A DNA stretch of 64,000 nt from RFPW01 sp040401595. Lineage in GTDB: Bacteria > Pseudomonadota > Gammaproteobacteria > Burkholderiales > Burkholderiaceae_E. Location: contig JBBAOE010000007.1 in NCBI GenBank assembly GCA_040401595.1, forward strand, positions 66,744 through 130,743. Direction: 5' to 3'. The notes below the pieces were generated by a model that was not told the origin of the DNA, searched no databases, and was given only the letters and a program-made list of their open reading frames with translations. A program made the translations under genes and the position numbers. Below, in pieces: positions 59,195 to 64,000 of the stretch (positions are counted from its first letter, which is position 1; every line of letters begins with the position of its first letter).

Positions 59195-61378
59195 TTAGCG
59201 TTGCTGGGCTGGTCGATTGCCGTTGCCAGGCTGGCGGCCCCGATTGGTGGCGGGGGCGTTCTTGGGCGACCTTGCGTCAGCGGCTTTGGTGGGCCCTGCA
59301 GTTTTGGTCGACTCGCGCGAGACCGGACGGCGCTGATCACGGGAACGCGAAATCTGCGGTGCACGTGCTCCCGAAGGAGTGGTTGGCGTTTGGGCAGACC
59401 GATTGGGTGGCGTCGATTCCGCACGCGAACGGTTCTGTCGGGCAGCCTCCGCACCGCCGGGTCGGGTCGTCGTTTTCGGCTCCCGCTGGGGCTCCTGGAC
59501 GCTAGCTGATTTCAGGGGCGCGACCGGTTGAGGACGGGGCGGATCCAGGCGCATGGGAGCCGATGCGTTGGACACGGCGGGTGCCCGCAGGGCGCCGGAA
59601 GCAGCTGCCGCTGTTACGGTCGCCGATCCGATCGGTGCAGTGGCTGCAGTGGCTGCAGTGGCTGCTGGGGCCAGCGTGGTTGGAGCGGCCTGCGCCGGTG
59701 GGTCAGGCTCGGCGAGGGTCACTTTGATGACCTGGCGGTCGCCATTTTCATTGGTCATGACGGTTTGTGATTGCGCTGGCCGTACGATCAGGCGCATACC
59801 GCGGCGGGTTGTGTCGCGCAATCCATTCCAGGCCCGCAGCGCTGCAATCGTGATGCCGTAACGATTGGCGATTGATTGCATGTTTTCCTGCCGTCCGACT
59901 AGGTGGCGCTGGGCCGGGGTGTCGACCAGTTCATAGACTCTGGGGGCGATAAATTGTTCGACCAAGGTCTCGTCCTGGATCTCCTTTTGCGGTGCGATGA
60001 TCCGGGTACCGGGCAACAGTCGGGACTGTGCCGTCAAACCATTGGCACGTCGTAATTCGCCGCCACTCAGACCCGAGCGGCGGGCGATGGCATCAATGGT
60101 CTCGCCCTGACGAATGGTGACTGGCTGCCATGACGCCAGCGGTTTGCGCGCGTTCGCATGCTCATCCATCGCTTGCAGAAAACCCTGGACCCGTTCGGTG
60201 GGCAGGATGAGGGCGTTGTTGCGACTGGCCGTGATCACAGGGCGGTTGTGGGCAGGGTTCAGTGCCACGAATTCTTCGACGGTCATGCCGGCAAATCGCG
60301 CCGCGAGGCTCAGGTCAATGGGGCGCAATTTCTCCAGCGAGGCGAAATAAGGTTCGTTCGGGATTTCAGGCAGGACAAATCCTGAGGCTTGGGTGCGCGC
60401 AACAATATTGCGCAGCGCCATCAGTTTTGGAACGTAGTGCCGGGTTTCGTTCGGCATGTCGAGTGACAGGTAGTCTGTGGGGCGTCCGCGCAGCGCATTC
60501 TTGCGCATGGCCCGCTGGACGGCGCCTTCTCCCCAGTTATAGGAGGCGAGTGCCAGGAACCAGTCGTTGCCCTGCATCTCATAGATCCGCGTCAGGTAGC
60601 CCAGAGCCGCGTTGGTGGACTGCAGGACGTCGCGGCGATTGTCGACCCACCAGTTCTGCGAGAGGTCATAACTCTTGCCGGTCGATGGGATGAATTGCCA
60701 AAGTCCAGCGGCTTTCGCCGACGAAAGTGCGGCTGGGTTCATCGCGCTTTCGACAAAGGGGAGGAGGGCCAGTTCACTGGGCAGACCGCGCCGCTCAATT
60801 TCTTCAACAATGAAGAAGAGATAACGTCCGCCCCGTTCAAACATGCGCTGCAGGGCATCGGGGCGGGCCATGTACCAGCGCTCGTAGTTGGCGACCAGTG
60901 GACTGTTGAGGACGGGTAGTCGAAACCCGGCGCGGATCCGATCCCAGAGATCTCGGTACACGATGGGTACGGTTGGCGTGCCGACGGATCTTGGAGCGAC
61001 AGGTTCGGCCGGTAATTCGGGAAATGGAATGACCGTAGGCGGGGACCCCGGTTCAGACGCCGTTACGGGCCCGCGAACGGGGCTGGCATCGCCTGTCGGG
61101 GCTGGGTCGGTATCGGGGCTTGCGCGGGTGGCCAACTCATTGCGGACCGTGGGGGCATCTGGCGAGTTGGTCGACGGTTGATTCGACGATTCCGACTTGC
61201 TGCGGTCCGCATTGGCAGCATTCGCTGCTTGCAGCACGGTCGGATTGGAGTCCACGAGTGCGCCTTCTGCAGCGCCCAAAGGGACCGCGGTGGTCGTCGG
61301 GGTGCCCGTTGGGTCGCTCAGCGCCTGGGCGTGGGTCAGTTGCGCCAACCCCCAGATCATCCAGGCCCAGCGTCGCAT
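59195..61378 (-). CDS. mltD: Membrane-bound lytic murein transglycosylase MltD-like, with LysM domains
   Basis: Cleaves peptidoglycan glycan strands to 1,6-anhydro ends. From ATG 61378 it has 727 residues with a short hydrophobic N-terminus. An Ala/Pro/Thr-rich linker (about 20-135) precedes the SLT catalytic domain: LALLPFVESAMNPAALSSAKAAGLWQFIPSTGKSYDLS, with E210 catalytic. Two LysM repeats follow (VTIRQGETIDAIARRSGLSGGELRRANGL; HLVGRQENMQSIANRYGITIAALRAWNGL). The C-terminal about 150 residues are a basic Pro/Ala/Arg tail. An upstream start at 61537 would overlap the divergent methyltransferase region and is not supported. No lipobox is evident, unlike classical MltD. Confidence 0.92.
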   Translation of the reverse strand: MRRWAWMIWGLAQLTHAQALSDPTGTPTTTAVPLGAAEGALVDSNPTVLQAANAANADRSKSESSNQPSTNSPDAPTVRNELATRASPDTDPAPTGDASPVRGPVTASEPGSPPTVIPFPELPAEPVAPRSVGTPTVPIVYRDLWDRIRAGFRLPVLNSPLVANYERWYMARPDALQRMFERGGRYLFFIVEEIERRGLPSELALLPFVESAMNPAALSSAKAAGLWQFIPSTGKSYDLSQNWWVDNRRDVLQSTNAALGYLTRIYEMQGNDWFLALASYNWGEGAVQRAMRKNALRGRPTDYLSLDMPNETRHYVPKLMALRNIVARTQASGFVLPEIPNEPYFASLEKLRPIDLSLAARFAGMTVEEFVALNPAHNRPVITASRNNALILPTERVQGFLQAMDEHANARKPLASWQPVTIRQGETIDAIARRSGLSGGELRRANGLTAQSRLLPGTRIIAPQKEIQDETLVEQFIAPRVYELVDTPAQRHLVGRQENMQSIANRYGITIAALRAWNGLRDTTRRGMRLIVRPAQSQTVMTNENGDRQVIKVTLAEPDPPAQAAPTTLAPAATAATAATAPIGSATVTAAAASGALRAPAVSNASAPMRLDPPRPQPVAPLKSASVQEPQREPKTTTRPGGAEAARQNRSRAESTPPNRSAQTPTTPSGARAPQISRSRDQRRPVSRESTKTAGPTKAADARSPKNAPATNRGRQPGNGNRPAQQR

Positions 61379-61496
61379 CAGCCTAGCGATTTGACGACAG
61401 CGACGAAGTGGCTCATGGGGCACACCAGCGCTTTCGGGGTTAAAAACAGACTCATCAAGGGTATCCTGCAGACTGCGGTGACCGGATGCTAACGCG

Positions 61497-62333
61497 ATGT
61501 CGGAACAACAAGTGAACTTGGAGCCGGTTCGAGACAAGCTGTCCGCCTGGACGGAGTGGTTGGGGTCTCCACCGGGGCGTTACATGCTGAGTTGGCAGCA
61601 GACGCAGTATGACCGAACCGTCTCGGATGTTTTTGGATTCCATGCGGTCCAGATCGGGTTGGCCCCGCTGCCGGCGTTGCGCGAGAGTCGAATGCCGCTG
61701 CGCGTCTTCTGCAACCCACTGCTGGAGTCGGCTGGGGGAGACATCGAGCGCCAGTCGTTTTGCGAGGGCGCGGTGCTGATCGCGCGCCCCGAGGAATTGC
61801 CGTTCGAGACCGGTTCCCTGGATCTGGTCGTCCTGCCGCACCTGCTGGAGTTTGCTGAGGATCCCCATCAGGTATTACGAGAGGTTGACCGGGTCTTGCG
61901 GGCGGAAGGGCGCCTGATTATCTCCGGCTTCAATCCAGTGAGTTTATGGGGTCTTCGGCAAGGTCTCATGCGAGGGATTTTACCGGATTACATTCCGCGC
62001 CCTTGCCGCATGATCAGCGTGCCGCGCCTCAGGGATTGGTTCAAGCTGCTTTCCTTTGATCTCGACCGTGGACGCTTTGGATGCTACGCGCCACCCAGTC
62101 GATCCGAGCAGTGGCTGGCCACGAGCGCGCTCATGGAAAAGGCGGGAGACCGCTGGTGGCCGATTTGTGGCGCTGTGTATTTTCTCGCCGCAGTCAAGCG
62201 CGTTCAGGGCATGCGGATGATCGGTCCCGCCTGGAAACGATCCCACCCGGCAACAGTTGGCCGTCCGGTCATTGCCCCGCCTTCGAGCGGGCGACTGGCC
62301 GATCCCTTTGCCGGATCCGCTGCTGATGACTGA
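61497..62333 (+). CDS. Class I SAM-dependent methyltransferase
   Basis: Protein of 278 residues with a Methyltransf_11-like core. The acidic and motif blocks are RPEELPFETGSLDLVVLPHLLEFAEDPHQVLREVDRVLRAEGRLIISGFNPVSLWGL. The first SAM-binding loop is poorly conserved: residues 55-75 lack a clear GxGxG. In many betaproteobacteria a protein of this type sits between gloB and rnhA next to mltD; gloB and rnhA are absent here. The substrate is unknown. It diverges from mltD across 118 bases. Confidence 0.8.
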   Translation: MSEQQVNLEPVRDKLSAWTEWLGSPPGRYMLSWQQTQYDRTVSDVFGFHAVQIGLAPLPALRESRMPLRVFCNPLLESAGGDIERQSFCEGAVLIARPEELPFETGSLDLVVLPHLLEFAEDPHQVLREVDRVLRAEGRLIISGFNPVSLWGLRQGLMRGILPDYIPRPCRMISVPRLRDWFKLLSFDLDRGRFGCYAPPSRSEQWLATSALMEKAGDRWWPICGAVYFLAAVKRVQGMRMIGPAWKRSHPATVGRPVIAPPSSGRLADPFAGSAADD

Positions 62334-62374
62334 GCGCGAGGTTCGTCGCAATCAAGGCCAGAATCGAGCCGTTT

Positions 62375-63628
62375 TCAGCGATAAGGATCGGTCGCTTGCA
62401 AGAGGCCCAGTCCATGGCGCAAGCGCTGGACACCTTCGAGCAGCACGGCGGGTGGCCGGGCAAAGCACCATCGCAGCCAGCCTTCGCCTTCCGGGCCAAA
62501 GGCAGCACCGGGCGCCAGCCCGAGGCCGGCGGTCTGCACCAGATGTTGGGCCAGTGCAACGCTGTCACGGGTGCCGTCGACCTGGAAGAACGCATACATC
62601 GCTCCATCCGGGATCCCCGCGGTAATGCCAGGAATAGCGCACAACTCGGTCAGAAGTGTTTCCCGGCCGAGGGTCAGGCGACGCCTGAATGCCGCCAGGT
62701 CCGCCTCGCCCGTTTCAACGGCAACGACACCGGCTTTTTGAATGAAGGCAGGCGCGCAGGAGGTATTGAATTCGATGAGTTTCCCCAGATCGGCGACCAG
62801 ATCGACGGGCAACACCAGCCAGCCGAGGCGCCATCCCGTCATCTGCCAGGTCTTTGAAAAGGTGTTGGCCACGATCACGGCGTCATCGGGATGGGCCAGA
62901 TCCAGCATCGACGGTGCACCCACCGGCCCTGCGGGTGGCGTCTCGGATACAGCGTGGGACCCGTCGGATGGGTCAAACACCAGCCGATCATAGGCTTCGT
63001 CGGAGAGGATCCAGATGCCGTGGCGTCGGCAGTGCGCCAGCAGGACCGCCTGATCCCGGGCCGTCATGACCCAGCCGGTCGGATTGTTCGGAGAATTGAT
63101 CAGAACCGCCCGGGTCCCTGGTCTGAGGCGCTCCAGTAGTACGTCCAGATCCAGTCGCCAGCGTCGACTGTGCGGGTCAAGCACGAGCGAGACCCGGTCG
63201 ACTTCGGCGCCCAGAATGGCTGGGATTTCGACCAGATTCGGCCAAAGTGGGACGACTGCGACGACGCGATCCCCGGGTGACAGGATCGCCTGACAGGCGA
63301 GCATCAGTCCGTTCACGCCCGAATTGGTGATGGCGATGCGCTCGACCCCGACCGGGCGGTGCAGCGCACTGAGATAGTGCGCCAGCGATTCCCGCAATTG
63401 CGGTAAACCGAGCGTCGGGCCATAGAAGGTGTCGCCGGCATCGAGGGAAGCTTTCGCTGCATCCCGAACAGCCTCCGGGGTCACCCCATCGGGCTCGCCA
63501 AACCAGAACGCCAGCACATCCGCGCGCCCCATGGCCGCATTGGCGACGCGGCGAATCCGGCTCTCACTGAGTGCCCGGACCGCTGGTCGGGCGAGGTTTG
63601 ATGGATTATCTGAGTGAGCCGTCTGCAT
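62375..63628 (-). CDS. Pyridoxal-phosphate-dependent aminotransferase class I/II
   Basis: Cytoplasmic fold-type I aminotransferase of 417 residues. The PLP Lys is K259 in ANTFSKTWQMTGWRLGW. Other cofactor residues appear as NSPNNPTGW (Asn near 182), D210 and Y213 in ILSDEAYDRL. The N-terminal FWFGEPDGVTPEAVRDAAKASL block and YGPTLGLPQLRESLA match the aspartate/aromatic-type group. The amino-acid substrate is not determinable from context. It converges on the methyltransferase, with 41 bases between the stops. Confidence 0.87.
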   Translation of the reverse strand: MQTAHSDNPSNLARPAVRALSESRIRRVANAAMGRADVLAFWFGEPDGVTPEAVRDAAKASLDAGDTFYGPTLGLPQLRESLAHYLSALHRPVGVERIAITNSGVNGLMLACQAILSPGDRVVAVVPLWPNLVEIPAILGAEVDRVSLVLDPHSRRWRLDLDVLLERLRPGTRAVLINSPNNPTGWVMTARDQAVLLAHCRRHGIWILSDEAYDRLVFDPSDGSHAVSETPPAGPVGAPSMLDLAHPDDAVIVANTFSKTWQMTGWRLGWLVLPVDLVADLGKLIEFNTSCAPAFIQKAGVVAVETGEADLAAFRRRLTLGRETLLTELCAIPGITAGIPDGAMYAFFQVDGTRDSVALAQHLVQTAGLGLAPGAAFGPEGEGWLRWCFARPPAVLLEGVQRLRHGLGLLQATDPYR

Positions 63629-63679
63629 TTATCTGGCTGTTTTGATCGGAGATTCACTATGCTAGCGGGTTAGGGTTTT

Positions 63680-64000
63680 ATGTTCTTCGGTGCGTCTGTG
63701 AAAAGTCAAAAATATACTGTCCTGATTATTTCCCTGGCGGGAATGGTCTTGATCGGCGGACTCGCCTGGAAAGAGTCGAAAACCGGCGAAGTGAGTGCTG
63801 CATTGCGCGGGCTCATGGCCGGCGGTGTCGGTACCCCCGGCCCAGGCGCGGGTGGCTCGGTCCCCGGTGGCGCTCCGAGCAGTGACGCTGCTGGCGCCAA
63901 GGCGCCGGCAGCTGGTGCGCCGGCAGCGGGGCCTTCGCCCGGGGCCGGCGGTGGCGGTGGCGGTGGCGGTGGCGGTGGCGGTGGCGGTGGCGGTGGCGGC
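63680..64000 (+). CDS. Probable RND efflux periplasmic adaptor, N-terminal part (runs off the window)
   Basis: The frame from ATG 63680 is open to the window edge (107 residues). The N-terminus has a hydrophobic signal anchor (residues 12-29, YTVLIISLAGMVLIGGLAW), then an Ala/Gly/Pro-rich stretch (43-89) and 18 consecutive Gly residues. Membrane-fusion proteins of the MdtA type often start this way, with a Gly-rich linker before the hairpin domain. No conserved domain is reached, so the call is tentative. Any exported protein with a flexible linker is possible. Confidence 0.4.
   Translation, partial: MFFGASVKSQKYTVLIISLAGMVLIGGLAWKESKTGEVSAALRGLMAGGVGTPGPGAGGSVPGGAPSSDAAGAKAPAAGAPAAGPSPGAGGGGGGGGGGGGGGGGGG
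63947..63994 (+). repeat. Hexanucleotide (GGCGGT) repeat, eight perfect copies
   Basis: Eight exact in-frame copies of GGCGGT, followed by GGCGGC to the edge, encode poly-Gly in the partial gene. The tract continues outside the window, so its full length is not visible. Confidence 0.93.

Noticed and set aside
62257..62625. A plus-strand frame after the methyltransferase considered as rnhA, which often follows it
   Set aside because: The peptide shows no RNase H motifs and is antisense to the aminotransferase C-terminus.

Overview
The window is GC-rich, densely packed bacterial chromosome. Gene content points to a betaproteobacterium, most likely Burkholderiales. The lineage cues are DUF3460, DUF6279 and DUF6726 proteins, two phasins (polyhydroxyalkanoate granule proteins), a murB-scpA-DUF3460 run, and a gsp cluster with a divergent gspC. 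No phage, transposase, CRISPR array or rRNA is visible, and the one tRNA gene has no integrase next to it. The content is mostly core and housekeeping with a few unusual proteins.

Layout. 1-6.5 kb (+): the 3' part of hrpA, then a tightly coupled Tat-exported beta-propeller, a polysaccharide-deacetylase-like protein and a membrane di-iron hydroxylase, then a CinA-N/MoaB-like protein. 6.6-11.8 kb: phasin 1 (-) diverging from a histone-deacetylase-like hydrolase, an EamA exporter, a thioesterase-nitroreductase fusion and a PBP7-type endopeptidase. 11.9-20.3 kb (-): an IclR regulator interrupted by a 100-N scaffold gap, an orphan FlaG-like protein, murB-scpA-DUF3460, and a metG-sulP pair. 20.4-26.7 kb: apbC, an MscS-like channel and dcd (+), phasin 2 (-), a second EamA exporter and a thioredoxin-like protein (+). 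27-31.4 kb (+): leuA, rpsO and pnp. 31.5-37.1 kb (-): a histidine-rich protein built on a piece of 3-hydroxyacyl-CoA dehydrogenase, prfC, a sensor kinase and an HTTM-like membrane pair. At 37.2 kb: tRNA-Arg(CCU). 37.3-40.8 kb (-): a mutarotase, then gspC-thyA-folA-DUF6279 read as one string. 40.9-52.1 kb (+): the type II secretion genes gspG-H-I-J-K-L-M-N-D-E-F, followed by a CorC/HlyC-like protein. 53.5-61.4 kb (-): mltD, fabI, a small lipoprotein, and an ABC ATPase-permease-AttH export set. 61.5-64 kb: a methyltransferase, an aminotransferase, and the start of a probable RND adaptor ending in a poly-glycine tract at the window edge.

How the genes work together. Many neighbours overlap by 1-4 bases (ATGA or TGATG), which implies translational coupling. 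The type II secretion set lacks only the prepilin peptidase. Both phasin genes share the same promoter design: an identical 18-bp element just upstream of the -35 box and a TGCA-rich element over the expected start site. This looks like an operator pair for a PhaR-type repressor encoded elsewhere.

Main points for a second look: the phasin operators, the histidine-rich dehydrogenase fragment, the thioesterase-nitroreductase fusion, a folA gene whose only full-length start appears to be CTG, gspC heading a thyA-folA string, and the scaffold gap flanked by an exact 55-bp duplication that is best explained as an assembly artefact.
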